NCBI GenBank assembly: GCA_913056125.1 | Contig: CAJXNC010000001.1 | Span: forward strand, 310,001 to 374,000 | DNA from: an uncultured Altererythrobacter sp. | GTDB taxonomy: Bacteria > Pseudomonadota > Alphaproteobacteria > Sphingomonadales > Sphingomonadaceae | Direction: 5' to 3' | DNA: 64,000 nt | Shown here: piece after piece, positions 43,466 to 52,474 of the stretch | Position numbering within the stretch: the first letter of the stretch is position 1 | Layout: every line of letters starts with the position of its first letter | Made by a program: the position numbers and the translations under genes | Notes under the pieces: generated by a model | The model's database searches: none | What the model was told of the DNA's origin: nothing | What the model saw: only the letters and a program-made list of their open reading frames with translations

Positions 43466-45325
43466 CTAGCTGGCCGGCGTATACCAGATCGGGGAGGAAT
43501 AGGCGCGTTCCTGGATCGTTGCCGGCTGGCCGGTCCGCTCGAAGGGAATGCCCAGTGCTACCGCATCATAGAGCGAATGACGCGGAGTCGGGATTTCGAG
43601 CACGCGGACATAGTAGAAAGCAAGCTGGTCGGGATCGAAATCGGGATCGGTCCAGACCGTGGCCAGTTGCGTCGCGCCGATCGTGTTGGTGTAGAGCGCG
43701 GTCTCGGTATCGACCGTATTGCCGACTGCGGGCAGCTTGCCATCCGCATCGATCACGCGGTCGCCCGACCAGGCGACGTCATAGACGTGTTGCTGCGCCG
43801 TGCCATTGTCGTCGATCCAGCCCTTGATCACCTGCACGCGGTCGAGATTGCCCGAAAGCGGGTCCTTGGCGGCGTGGATCAGCAGGCTCGGTGCACGACC
43901 GGCAGGGGCCGCAGTCAGGTCTCCGCCCATGGGGATGCCGCGGGCATAGCCGATGGCGGCGATGTCATTGGCATCGGCATCGGCGGTGGAGAAGTTGAAG
44001 CCGCCGAACATGCGCAGGGCAATGCGCGTGCCGGTGGTGGCGTAGACTTCCTTGCGCTTGAAGGACGCGAAGATTCCCTCGCGCGTATTCTCGGTCGCCC
44101 AAGCGGCGACGCGGCCCGAAGCGCCCATTTCCCAAGCGGGGAAGATCACCGGATTCGGACCGATCACATGCTCGGAAAGCGGCATGTCGGTGACGATCTT
44201 GCCGGTGTAATTGCTTTCTTGGACGTCGCTCATGCTGGTGTGGCTGTCGGTCGAGCCGATCATGCCGAAATTGTACGGGTTCACGCCGGTATTGCGCTGG
44301 ATCTGCAGGCCGCGCAGCAGCGCCGAACGGGCATAGTCTGCCTCGTCCGCCGGGGTTGGCGTTCCGATCAGCAGTTTGCGGCGGATCTCGAACTCGGCGA
44401 ATTCGTCATTCGGGGCAAGCTCGGGGTGGACTTCCGAGGTGCCCTTGGCCTGCGTCATCTCGACCAGCGGCTCCCAACGCTGGCGTTCGCGGGCATAGGC
44501 GGCGGAAATGGGATCGCCGTCGCTATCGGTCATCTGGAACATCAGGCCGCCCGAAATATTCGAATTGTGCGGAATGGCGACAAAGTCGATACCCGTACGA
44601 TCGCGAGTTGCCCCAAGCCATTCCCACAGATCTTCCGGCCGTTGGCTTTCCTGGCTGGAATAGGGGATGAACTGGGCCGCGCCATCGCCATCCGTATTGG
44701 CTACGACCACGCGGTGGAGGTTCTTGCCGTCGGGAACCGAGGACCATTCCCACGCCAGGAAGGTGGTGAAGGTGCCGGGAATATAGTTTCGATCGGCGGC
44801 CTCGCGGATAACGCTCCAAGCCGAGCGGCGCACGGCAGGGGAGAAGACTTCGGCCATGATTTCGGCTTCTTCGCCCGAAGGCGGACCACCCATGCCCGCG
44901 CCTGTCACCGACATGAAGCCGCGATTGCCGGTGCCGATATGGGCGGCCAGTGCACGGCGTCCCCAAGGCGTGGCGACCAGCGTCTCGTCAACCTTGTCGA
45001 GCTGGGCCGGCAGGCCCATCATTTCGGCGTGGTCGGAAACGGCCAGGAAATCGAGCGGACGGCGGATCTGTGTCTTCCGGTCGAGGCCCGGCTGTTCGAT
45101 CGGGATACCGCGCGCATAGCGATAGGCCATGTCCGGCGTCGTCGACGTGTTGCCGGTGATGTAGGAATCGAGCGAGTGGTTTGAGTGCAGGTGCAAATCG
45201 CCCCAATAGAGCTGCGTCGAGCTTGGCTGTTCGAGCTGTGCCTGCGACGGGGCGGAAATTGCTGCAGCGGCGACCGTGGTCGAAAGAAGGGCTCCAAGCG
45301 CCCGCTTGCCGTATTTCGAGTTCAC
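43466..45325 (-). CDS. Secreted DUF3604 protein (PHP-like metal-dependent domain)
   Basis: The 619-residue protein starts at a GTG at 45325 (MNSKYGKRALGAL) with GGGAGA nine bases upstream; the open frame runs 25 codons further but those residues are not signal-like. It has a signal peptide ending at SAPSQA. The N-terminal part has PHP-phosphoesterase-like motifs LYWGDLHLHSNHSLD and DFLAVSDHAEMMG, with histidines and an aspartate suited to bind metals; a TDSHTSMS stretch occurs later. DUF3604 proteins are of unknown activity. It heads the operon with a PPIase and a HupE-like protein. Confidence 0.86.
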   Translation of the reverse strand: MNSKYGKRALGALLSTTVAAAAISAPSQAQLEQPSSTQLYWGDLHLHSNHSLDSYITGNTSTTPDMAYRYARGIPIEQPGLDRKTQIRRPLDFLAVSDHAEMMGLPAQLDKVDETLVATPWGRRALAAHIGTGNRGFMSVTGAGMGGPPSGEEAEIMAEVFSPAVRRSAWSVIREAADRNYIPGTFTTFLAWEWSSVPDGKNLHRVVVANTDGDGAAQFIPYSSQESQRPEDLWEWLGATRDRTGIDFVAIPHNSNISGGLMFQMTDSDGDPISAAYARERQRWEPLVEMTQAKGTSEVHPELAPNDEFAEFEIRRKLLIGTPTPADEADYARSALLRGLQIQRNTGVNPYNFGMIGSTDSHTSMSDVQESNYTGKIVTDMPLSEHVIGPNPVIFPAWEMGASGRVAAWATENTREGIFASFKRKEVYATTGTRIALRMFGGFNFSTADADANDIAAIGYARGIPMGGDLTAAPAGRAPSLLIHAAKDPLSGNLDRVQVIKGWIDDNGTAQQHVYDVAWSGDRVIDADGKLPAVGNTVDTETALYTNTIGATQLATVWTDPDFDPDQLAFYYVRVLEIPTPRHSLYDAVALGIPFERTGQPATIQERAYSSPIWYTPAS

Positions 45326-45469
45326 CCTAAGTCTCCCATAACTTGGTGAATTTGATTTTGTCCGGCCTTGTAAGTGCAAAGAGGCGCGTGACGCAAGCAA
45401 GCGTTTCCGCCAATTTGTCGCACGATTATGACAGTTCGCGCGTATGCCTGTCCGGCATACCTTTTGCGG

Positions 45470-46435
45470 TCAAAGCCCATCGGGTAGCGGGAAGCTCTCG
45501 ATCACGAAGGGATTGGGATCCTGCCCCTGCAAGGCGGGATCGAAGCGGTAATTGATCTTGCCTTCGGCCGAGAATCCGGTGCCGCCGATACGCGCGACAG
45601 AAGCCACGGAATCGAACTGGTCGGTGACGGTGGTCACGGTAGCATTGTCGCCCTCGATTTCGACCAGCGCGATGCGGCCATTGCCGCCTTCGGCCTGCAG
45701 GAATTTGTTCCCGTCCACCGGACGCAGCGCGTCGGGACCAGCAACTTCCTGCGACAGGGTGAGCGTGGTCAGCCCGGCATAGGTTCCGTCCTCATTGCGA
45801 TCGACGCGCTGGACGAGGTTCTGCTGGACATTGTTGATATACATGGTCCCGTCATCGGCGAAGGCGATGCCGTCCGCGCCGACCAGTTCCTGTCCATCGG
45901 CGAAGAGCTCCATGGCTTCTGCCCCGTCGGCGATCATGAATAGCCGCCCACCGCTAATGTCGGTGGCGAAGGCCGTGCCGTCTGCCTGGATAGCGATGTC
46001 GTTGCAGGTAGCAGGCCGGCCCGCCGGGAAATCCCAGCTTGCCGAAAGCTCGCCTGTCTCGAGCGAGAAGGCCTTGACCGCAGAAGGTGCCGCATCCGGA
46101 TTGGGTGGACCACCGAAGGGCGGGTTGGAACAGGTCCACAGCAGGCCGCGACTGTCATCCACCAGCACGCCGAACAAGGATTGCAGCCCGTTCGCCTCGC
46201 TCGGGACGATCCAGGGCGTGGCCTCTGCAGCGCCTGCCTCCACGCGGTAAATCGTGCCGCCATTGCTGCCGACATAGATATTTCCTGCGGCGTCAGCATC
46301 CATGCTTTCGGGGAAGACATCGCTTCCGGCGATGGGGATTTCGGCCGGGATTTCCGCTTGCACGGGAACAGGGTCGGATGCGCATCCAGCTATTGCCAAG
46401 CCTGCCACAAAGATAATCGCCGAATTCGCCTTCAT
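45470..46435 (-). CDS. SMP-30/gluconolactonase-like lipoprotein
   Basis: The 321-residue protein starts at ATG 46435 with GGGAGG upstream. It has a lipobox (VAGLAIAGCAS, Cys near residue 18), so it is probably lipid-anchored in the periplasm. The rest is a six-bladed beta-propeller of the SGL type: ESMDADAAGNIYVGSNGGTIYRV, ATCNDIAIQADGTAFATD, ADGIAFADDGTMYINNV. Relatives are lactonases or lactone-like esterases that need calcium. It is divergent from a quinohemoprotein alcohol dehydrogenase, whose product could be a lactone or acid; a functional link is inference. Confidence 0.8.
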   Translation of the reverse strand: MKANSAIIFVAGLAIAGCASDPVPVQAEIPAEIPIAGSDVFPESMDADAAGNIYVGSNGGTIYRVEAGAAEATPWIVPSEANGLQSLFGVLVDDSRGLLWTCSNPPFGGPPNPDAAPSAVKAFSLETGELSASWDFPAGRPATCNDIAIQADGTAFATDISGGRLFMIADGAEAMELFADGQELVGADGIAFADDGTMYINNVQQNLVQRVDRNEDGTYAGLTTLTLSQEVAGPDALRPVDGNKFLQAEGGNGRIALVEIEGDNATVTTVTDQFDSVASVARIGGTGFSAEGKINYRFDPALQGQDPNPFVIESFPLPDGL

Positions 46436-46569
46436 GCTTTCCTCCCAACCAAATTGGCGCGGATCATAGGCAAGCGGGCAATCAATGAAAGACCGCAAAT
46501 GCGCCCCTTCACAAGCAAGCTACTCTCGGCAATAGGGGGTGCGGGATTTTTTGGGAGGGAATAGCAGGC

Positions 46570-48699
46570 ATGGCTTTGTCGAAGCATTCGGTGCGCGGAC
46601 TCGTCGCAATTGCGGCTGCACTGGCGATCTACGGCTGCGCGGCAGGCGACGGGACAACCATCGTCAATGGCGATGCGCTGCGGAATTACGATGCGCCCGA
46701 GAATGTCGGTGACTGGCTGACACATGGCCGCGACTGGGGCGAACAGCGTTTCAGCCCGCTCGACCAGATCAATGCCGACAATGTTTCCGAACTCGGGCTT
46801 GCCTGGTTCGACGACCTCGAGACCATGCGCGGCGTGCAGGCGACCCCGTTGGTGGTGGATGGCGTTCTCTACAATGAGAGCATCTACAATATCGTCACCG
46901 CCTATAATGGCGCGACGGGCGAGAAGCTGTGGACCTACGATCCGCAGGTCGGCCCCGAATGGGCGCGGCTTGCCTGCTGCGGTCCGTCCTCCCGCGGCAT
47001 CGCCGCCTGGAATGGCAAGCTCTATATCGGCGCGTTGGACGGCCGCCTGATAGCGATAGACATGGCCACCGGCGAAGAAGTCTGGAGCACGCAGACCTTC
47101 GAGCGTGAAGGCCTGCTCAACGCCTATTCCATCACCGGTGCACCGCGCGTCTACGATGGCAAGGTGGTGATCGGCAATGGCGGCGCCGACTATGGCGTGC
47201 GCGGCTTCGTTTCCGCCTATGATGCCGAGACCGGCGAAGAGGAATGGAAGTTCTGGATCGTGCCCGGCAATCCGGCGGACGGCCCCGATGGCGATGCTTC
47301 GGACAGCGCGATGGAGATCGCCTTGCCGACATGGTCGGGAGAGTGGTGGCGATGGGGCGGCGGCGGCGCGGCTTGGGACAGCTTCGCCTACGATGCCGAG
47401 CGCAATCTCGTCTATATCGGGACCGGGAATGGCTCCCCGCACATGTGGAGCATCCGCAGCGACGGCGAGGGGGACAACCTTTTCCTGTGCTCGATCGTCG
47501 CGGTCGATGCCGATAGCGGCGAGTACAAGTGGCACTACCAGATGGTGCCGGAGGAAGACTGGGACTACACCTGCACCCAGCCGATCATGCTGGCCGATCT
47601 CGAGATCGACGACGAAACGCGCGAAGTGCTGATGCAGGCACCCAAGAACGGCTTCTATTACGTGATCGATCGCGGAACGGGCGAGCTGATCTCAGCCGAG
47701 ACCTATGTCTCGGAAAACACCTGGGCCAGCCATATCGACATGGAAACGGGCCGTCCCGTCCTGCAGCCCGGTGCGCACAATACCACCACGCCGCACCTGA
47801 TGAATCCGAGCTGGCTGGCAGCGCATACCTGGCACCCGATGAGCTACAGCCCGTTGACCGGTCTCGTCTATCTCTCGGCGCAGGAACAGCCCGACATTTA
47901 TGCCGCGCAGGAGAAGGAGGATTTCACCTTCAACTACCACCGCTCCAATTCGGGGCAGCTGCGCGGCAATATGCCGGAACTGCGCGCACAATTGGCCGAA
48001 GAGCGTGCGGCCAAGGAAAAAGGCTATCTGCTCGCCTGGGATCCCGTGACGCAAACGGAGGCTTGGCGTGTGCCCTATGACCACCCGGGCTCAGGCGGTG
48101 TGCTGGCAACGGCCGGAAACCTGCTGATCCAGGGCACGATTGACAAGACAGTGGCGATCTACCGTGCCGACAATGGCGAGAAGTTGTGGGAGATGGAAAT
48201 CGACCAGGCCCCCATTGCCGGCCCGATCACCTATATGGTCGATGGCGAGCAATATATCGCGCTCAATGCCGGCTGGGGCGGATCACCGGTTTACAATCTC
48301 GGCCCGTTCACGACCTCGACAGCGAAACTGCTTGTGTTCAAACTGGGTGCGACCGGTGTCGAACTGCCGCCAGCCCCACCACCCAGCGAGCTTCCGCGTC
48401 CACCCTTCCTGATGGCTACCGAAGCGCAGGTTGCACGCGGGCGCGACCTCTATGGCGAGGCATGCGAACGCTGCCACGGCCCGAACGCCATTGGTGGGGT
48501 CGCGGATTTGCGCTGGATGACGCCGGAGACGCGCGCGCAGTTCAACGAGATCGTCCTTGAAGGGATTCTCGAGGACAAGGGCATGATCGGCTTTGCCGAC
48601 ACGCTGACGGAAGAGGATGCCGCCGCGATCAACGCATACCTGATCGCGCGTGCCAATGAAGACTACAGTGACGCTTCGGCGGGAGGACACGCACAATGA
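46570..48699 (+). CDS. Quinohemoprotein alcohol dehydrogenase (PQQ plus cytochrome c, type II-like lipoprotein)
   Basis: The 709-residue protein has a lipobox at Cys23 (IYGCAAG), an eight-bladed PQQ propeller (about 45-600) and a C-terminal cytochrome c with haem motif CERCH (632-636). Adjacent Cys136-Cys137 form the disulfide ring characteristic of PQQ alcohol dehydrogenases. The active-site stretch EEDWDYTCTQP has the catalytic aspartate but threonine, not aspartate, two residues on, so calcium is expected as cofactor metal, not a lanthanide. It oxidises a primary alcohol in the periplasm and passes electrons through its own haem. It overlaps the next gene by four bases. Confidence 0.9.
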   Translation: MALSKHSVRGLVAIAAALAIYGCAAGDGTTIVNGDALRNYDAPENVGDWLTHGRDWGEQRFSPLDQINADNVSELGLAWFDDLETMRGVQATPLVVDGVLYNESIYNIVTAYNGATGEKLWTYDPQVGPEWARLACCGPSSRGIAAWNGKLYIGALDGRLIAIDMATGEEVWSTQTFEREGLLNAYSITGAPRVYDGKVVIGNGGADYGVRGFVSAYDAETGEEEWKFWIVPGNPADGPDGDASDSAMEIALPTWSGEWWRWGGGGAAWDSFAYDAERNLVYIGTGNGSPHMWSIRSDGEGDNLFLCSIVAVDADSGEYKWHYQMVPEEDWDYTCTQPIMLADLEIDDETREVLMQAPKNGFYYVIDRGTGELISAETYVSENTWASHIDMETGRPVLQPGAHNTTTPHLMNPSWLAAHTWHPMSYSPLTGLVYLSAQEQPDIYAAQEKEDFTFNYHRSNSGQLRGNMPELRAQLAEERAAKEKGYLLAWDPVTQTEAWRVPYDHPGSGGVLATAGNLLIQGTIDKTVAIYRADNGEKLWEMEIDQAPIAGPITYMVDGEQYIALNAGWGGSPVYNLGPFTTSTAKLLVFKLGATGVELPPAPPPSELPRPPFLMATEAQVARGRDLYGEACERCHGPNAIGGVADLRWMTPETRAQFNEIVLEGILEDKGMIGFADTLTEEDAAAINAYLIARANEDYSDASAGGHAQ

Positions 48700-50471
48700 A
48701 ATCGATAAGGCTCGCTCTTTCCGCCCTGGCACTCGGTGCCGCCATGTCTGCAACAGCCCCTGCGCTTGCCCAGGCACCGGGCGAAGCAAGCGCTGTCGCG
48801 GATACCTCCTGCATGTATGACTGCCTTATCGGCATGGTCGAAGATCATATGGAGGCGCTGGTCGCTCGCGATCCGAGCCGCCTGCCGCTCGCTGGCGATC
48901 TTGTTTTTACCGAAAACAATGTGCCGCTTCAGCCCGGCGAAGGCTTGTGGGGCACGGTTGAAGGCGCGGACGAGAACGGGCTGGTTGTCGCCGACGAGAC
49001 CACGGGCCACGCCGCATGGTTCGGTTCGGTGCGCGAAAACGGCACTGCCGCCTTCTACGCCGTGCGCATCCATGTCGATGGCGGGCTGATCGACGAGATC
49101 GAGACGGTGGTGCATCGCCGGACTTCTCTGCCCGCGCCCTATGGCGATTGGGAGAACATGGTGCACTTCCCCGAATTCGTGGAAGTTCTGCCTGAGGAAG
49201 AACGTCGCCCGCGCGAACGCATGCTGGCCATTGCCGATGCCTATTTCGACACGGTCGAGCTCAATGACGGCCAGGTCTTTGCTCCCTTTTCAGAGGATTG
49301 CAGCCGCCTTGAGAACGGCATCCTGACCACTGCCGTGCGCGAAGGCGAGCAGCGTAGTGCCGCCGCCATTGCCTCTGGTTGCCGGGATCAGTTCCTGCTC
49401 GGCCTGTACAAGATCAACAAGCGCATCCGCCGCGACCTGCCTTTGGTGGACGAACAGCGCGGCGTCGTCGTGGCATCGGGTTTCTTCGACCATGCGAACG
49501 AGTTCGACCGCTATTTGCTGACCAACGGACAGGAAATGCGCACCGCGCTCAAATGGCCCAACTCGATCACGCTGCTTGAGGCCTTCCGCATCCGCAATGC
49601 GGAGATCCAGCGGATCGAAGCGACATTCACCTATGTCCCCTATTTCATGCACAATATCTTCTGGGGACCGGATGCCGAGTTCCCAGAATTCGCCGCCGAT
49701 CCCGCAGCCTGCAGCGCGTCCTGCCTGGACAGCCATGCCCGAACCGTCGCGTCCAGCATGGTCGGCAATCAGTGGCAGGACGTGAACTGGGGCGAGCGCG
49801 TCGGCTATGCCGAGAACAGCGTTGGCATTCGCGTGGGCGAAAGCATCTGGCGCACCGTGACCGCGGTGGATAGCGACCCGTTGGTTGTCGCCGATGAGCA
49901 GACCGGCAAGGCCGTCTGGATCGGCCGGATCGAGGAACACGGCCAGCCGGCATGGGCCGCATTCACCGTCGCTGCCGATGGTTCCGCCGTGGGCAGCGTC
50001 GATGCGACTATCCGCCGCAGCGAATACGGCGCGCCCTGGGCCGAGCCCGTCTCCGCGCCCGATTTCGCGGTGCTCCCTGCAGCACGCCGCACTTCGCGCA
50101 GTGACATGATCAATGCCGGTGCCCAGTTCTTCCCCGCCATCACCGCCGGTGGCGGCGCGCCGGAAATCTTCGGTGCGGACTGTCGCTGGGTGGTGAACGG
50201 TCAGGACATGGGCGACTGTGTGTCTCCCTTTGGCGGGCCGGGCATTGCCCAGATCGAAGCAATCCGCGACCGCGAGCTGCTCGCGGTTGACGAGGAGCGC
50301 GGCCTTGCCGTCTGGCGCACGTTCGAGGACTTCCCGGCTACGTCCGGTCAATCCTATCCGCGTACCATGCAGGTCATCGAGATGCTGCATTTCGATGGTG
50401 GCGAGGTGGCGCGGATCGAGGCTTTCACTTCCGAATTGCCTTACGGAATGCGTCCTCTGGCCCGGCGATAA
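48696..50471 (+). CDS. Secreted protein with two tandem copies of an uncharacterised (NTF2-like) module
   Basis: The 591-residue protein has a signal peptide (cleavage near APALA) and an internal duplication: residues about 38-335 and 337-591 show the same order of motifs. Examples are GEGLWGTVEGADENGLVVADETTGHAAW against GESIWRTVTAVDSDPLVVADEQTGKAVW, and DEQRGVVVASGFF against DEERGLAVWRTFE. Within each copy are paired cysteines (SCMYDC; ACSASC). I recognise the copies only as resembling NTF2-like domains of unknown function. It overlaps the alcohol dehydrogenase by ATGA and should be made with it, so it may bind or convert the product. Confidence 0.78.
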   Translation: MKSIRLALSALALGAAMSATAPALAQAPGEASAVADTSCMYDCLIGMVEDHMEALVARDPSRLPLAGDLVFTENNVPLQPGEGLWGTVEGADENGLVVADETTGHAAWFGSVRENGTAAFYAVRIHVDGGLIDEIETVVHRRTSLPAPYGDWENMVHFPEFVEVLPEEERRPRERMLAIADAYFDTVELNDGQVFAPFSEDCSRLENGILTTAVREGEQRSAAAIASGCRDQFLLGLYKINKRIRRDLPLVDEQRGVVVASGFFDHANEFDRYLLTNGQEMRTALKWPNSITLLEAFRIRNAEIQRIEATFTYVPYFMHNIFWGPDAEFPEFAADPAACSASCLDSHARTVASSMVGNQWQDVNWGERVGYAENSVGIRVGESIWRTVTAVDSDPLVVADEQTGKAVWIGRIEEHGQPAWAAFTVAADGSAVGSVDATIRRSEYGAPWAEPVSAPDFAVLPAARRTSRSDMINAGAQFFPAITAGGGAPEIFGADCRWVVNGQDMGDCVSPFGGPGIAQIEAIRDRELLAVDEERGLAVWRTFEDFPATSGQSYPRTMQVIEMLHFDGGEVARIEAFTSELPYGMRPLARR

Positions 50472-50522
50472 TTCGCATCGCGGGATTGGTCGCGCCATGC
50501 GGCTTGTGTAGTCACTTGCTGC

Positions 50523-51440
50523 ATGAGCATCGCATCGGTTTCGTTGGCCCGTTCGCTTGAGGAGCTTTCGCTCGAGCTGGGCCGTTCCTTCGAGGAGTAT
50601 GGCTTTGCCGTGGTCCGCGATCACGGGATCGATCCCGACCTGATCGAGCGGGGCTGGGCCGCAACGCGCGCCTTTTTCGCCCTGCCCGAGGAAGTGAAGC
50701 GCCGATATCACCAGGCGGGCCTTGGCGGTGCGCGCGGCTACACCCCGTTCGGGATGGAGCAGGCCAAGGACGCGCCGGTGCGCGACCTCAAGGAGTTCTG
50801 GCATGTCGGGCGCGACCTGCCACCGGGCCATGCCTATGAACGCTTCATGCCGCCCAATATCTGGCCCGCTGAAGTGGCAGGCTTCCGCGAAACAATGCTG
50901 GAGCTATTCGCTGCCTTCGACCGCACGGGCGCGCGCCTGCTGTCAGCCATTGCGATCCATCTTGGGCTGGAGCCGGCCTTCTTCGACGATACGATCAGGG
51001 ACGGAAACTCCGTGATGCGTTTGCTGCATTATCCGCCTGTCGGCAAGGCTGAGGAAGGCGAGGTGAGGGCGGCTGCGCATGAGGACATCAACACGATCAC
51101 CCTCCTGCTCGGTGCGGAAGAGGCCGGTCTTGAACTGCTGAGCCGTTCGGGCGAGTGGTTGCCGGTTTCCCCGCCCGAAGGGGCGCTGGCGGTCAATATC
51201 GGCGACATGCTCCAGCGGCAGACCAACGGATTGCTGCGCTCGACCACGCACCGCGTGGTCAATCCGGTGGGGGAGGCAGCGCGCCGGGCGCGCTATTCCA
51301 TGCCCTTCTTCCTGCATTTCCGGCCCGATTACCTGATCGAGCCGATGGAAGATTGCCTGCGCGAAAGCAGCGAGGCGATGGAGCCGATCCTTGCCGAGGA
51401 TTACCTCCAGCAGCGCCTGCGCGAGATCAAGCTCGCCTGA
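50523..51440 (+). CDS. Isopenicillin N synthase-type Fe(II)-dependent oxygenase
   Basis: The 305-residue protein is of the 2-oxoglutarate/IPNS class. It has an N-terminal DIOX_N-like half (EEYGFAVVRDHGID, FFALPEEVK) and a jelly-roll half with the metal triad His186, Asp188 (AAHEDINTITLL) and His243 (STTHRVVNP). The oxoglutarate-binding pair Arg257 and Ser259 (RARYSM) is complete. It hydroxylates or desaturates a small molecule using oxygen and 2-oxoglutarate. It stands alone, convergent with the ArsR gene 9 bases away, so its partner genes and substrate are not visible here. Confidence 0.87.
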   Translation: MSIASVSLARSLEELSLELGRSFEEYGFAVVRDHGIDPDLIERGWAATRAFFALPEEVKRRYHQAGLGGARGYTPFGMEQAKDAPVRDLKEFWHVGRDLPPGHAYERFMPPNIWPAEVAGFRETMLELFAAFDRTGARLLSAIAIHLGLEPAFFDDTIRDGNSVMRLLHYPPVGKAEEGEVRAAAHEDINTITLLLGAEEAGLELLSRSGEWLPVSPPEGALAVNIGDMLQRQTNGLLRSTTHRVVNPVGEAARRARYSMPFFLHFRPDYLIEPMEDCLRESSEAMEPILAEDYLQQRLREIKLA

Positions 51441-51449
51441 GCGGCCGTT

Positions 51450-51797
51450 CTAGATGTTGAGCCTTGCAAAGACTGCGGCGCCGGTGCGCTGCATTTGCAG
51501 CTTCTGCGCGTCCAGGTCTCCTGGCTTTGCTGCCGGACGTAGGGCGTCCACCGCCTGGCGGATTTCGCCGAGGCGTTCGTCGTCGATCGCATAGAAAACC
51601 GATTTCGCCTCACGCCTTGTGGTGACCAGCTCCGCCTTGCGCAGGAAAGCGAGCTGCTGAGACAGGGCGGGCTGGCCGATACCGCTTGCGGTCTCGATAT
51701 CGCCGACATTGCGCTCACCTTCGGCCAGTGCCTGCAGGATACGGAAACGCAACGGATGGCCCAGCGCCTTGAGTCCCTCGATCACGGCCTCGCTCAT
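51450..51797 (-). CDS. ArsR-family repressor, SqrR/BigR-like but without cysteines
   Basis: The 115-residue protein has the ArsR winged helix (LGHPLRFRILQALAEGERNVGDIETASGIGQPALSQQLAFLRKAELVTTRREAKSVFYAI, in overlapping pieces). The pattern matches BigR/SqrR sulfide sensors, which control the same gene set as found here. It contains no cysteine at all: Asn30 stands where the family has its first sensing cysteine (ELCVGEL type), and the C-terminal cysteine is missing. The gene is coupled by a four-base overlap to the peroxiredoxin upstream on the same strand. A likely operator is at 52465-52485. It is likely to repress the sulfide genes, by a sensing route other than a thiol switch. Confidence 0.78.
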   Translation of the reverse strand: MSEAVIEGLKALGHPLRFRILQALAEGERNVGDIETASGIGQPALSQQLAFLRKAELVTTRREAKSVFYAIDDERLGEIRQAVDALRPAAKPGDLDAQKLQMQRTGAAVFARLNI

Positions 51798-52429
51798 TTG
51801 GACACCTGTTCCTGCAGGAACCAGCGCGATGGATCGCTCTCGCCGAATATCTCGTCGAGATTGGGATCGGGCTGCCTGAGCATTGGATCGCCCGGCTGCC
51901 AGCCCGCCGGGGCCAGCGCGCCGGTTTCGTCCGCCGCCTTGAGCGCAGCCAGCGTGCGCAGCATCTCGTCTACCGAGCGACCGATATTGAGCGGGTAACA
52001 GGCGATCGCGCGGATCACGCCATTTGGGTCGATGAAGAAATTGGTGCGCACGGTCGAACTGTCGCTTGCTCCCTCGGCCACCATGCCGAAGGCCTTGCCG
52101 ATCACCAGCGTCGGATCCTCGATGATCGGGAAGCGAACTTCGACGCCGAAGCGGTCATGGATTGCGCGGATCCAGGCGAAATGAGCGTAAAGGCTGTCCA
52201 CGGAAAGGGCGAGCAGTGCGCAATCCAGCTTGGCAAACTCTTTCGCGGCATTGGCGAGGGCAACGAATTCGCTCGTGCAGACAGGGGTGAAGTCCGCCGG
52301 ATGCGAAAAGAACAGCACCCACTTTCCACGATAGTCGGAAAGGGTGACCTCCCCCGCGGTACTGCGAGCGGTGAAGTCCGGTGCGGTTTCGCCGATCCGC
52401 AGGCATTGGCGATGTTCGATATCTGTCAT
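51794..52429 (-). CDS. 1-Cys peroxiredoxin, Prx6 type (first copy)
   Basis: The 211-residue protein starts at ATG 52429 with AAGG upstream. It has the peroxidatic motif HPADFTPVCTSE (Cys51), typical of the Prx6/AhpC-TSA 1-Cys group, and the long C-terminal domain (GWQPGDP, SRWFLQEQ). It reduces hydroperoxides, and related proteins reduce hydropolysulfides. It starts 80 bases from the divergent persulfide dioxygenase, sharing its control region, and its stop overlaps the ArsR gene. This makes it part of the sulfide response. A second, unlinked copy lies at 57663. Confidence 0.87.
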   Translation of the reverse strand: MTDIEHRQCLRIGETAPDFTARSTAGEVTLSDYRGKWVLFFSHPADFTPVCTSEFVALANAAKEFAKLDCALLALSVDSLYAHFAWIRAIHDRFGVEVRFPIIEDPTLVIGKAFGMVAEGASDSSTVRTNFFIDPNGVIRAIACYPLNIGRSVDEMLRTLAALKAADETGALAPAGWQPGDPMLRQPDPNLDEIFGESDPSRWFLQEQVSK

Positions 52430-52446
52430 GAGAGCCTTGTAGCACC

Positions 52447-52474
52447 TTGACAAATCAAAAGCAATACATATACA
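52447..52474 (+). promoter_or_regulatory. Sigma70-type promoter of the sulfide oxidation operon
   Basis: TTGACA (52447-52452) is followed after 16 bases by TATACA (52469-52474). The -35 box is perfect and the -10 box matches four of six positions. A start near 52481 would give a leader of about 30 bases before the ATG at 52510, which has GAGGTGA upstream. The -10 region lies inside the palindrome at 52465-52485. Confidence 0.6.

Noticed and set aside
42749-45184. 811-codon plus-strand frame
   Set aside because: Shadow of the PPIase and DUF3604 genes on the other strand; no recognisable domain.
46436-46569. TTGGGAGG-type sequences facing both ways between the SMP-30-like and alcohol dehydrogenase genes
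   Set aside because: They are explained as two good Shine-Dalgarno sites before divergent starts, not as a regulatory inverted repeat.
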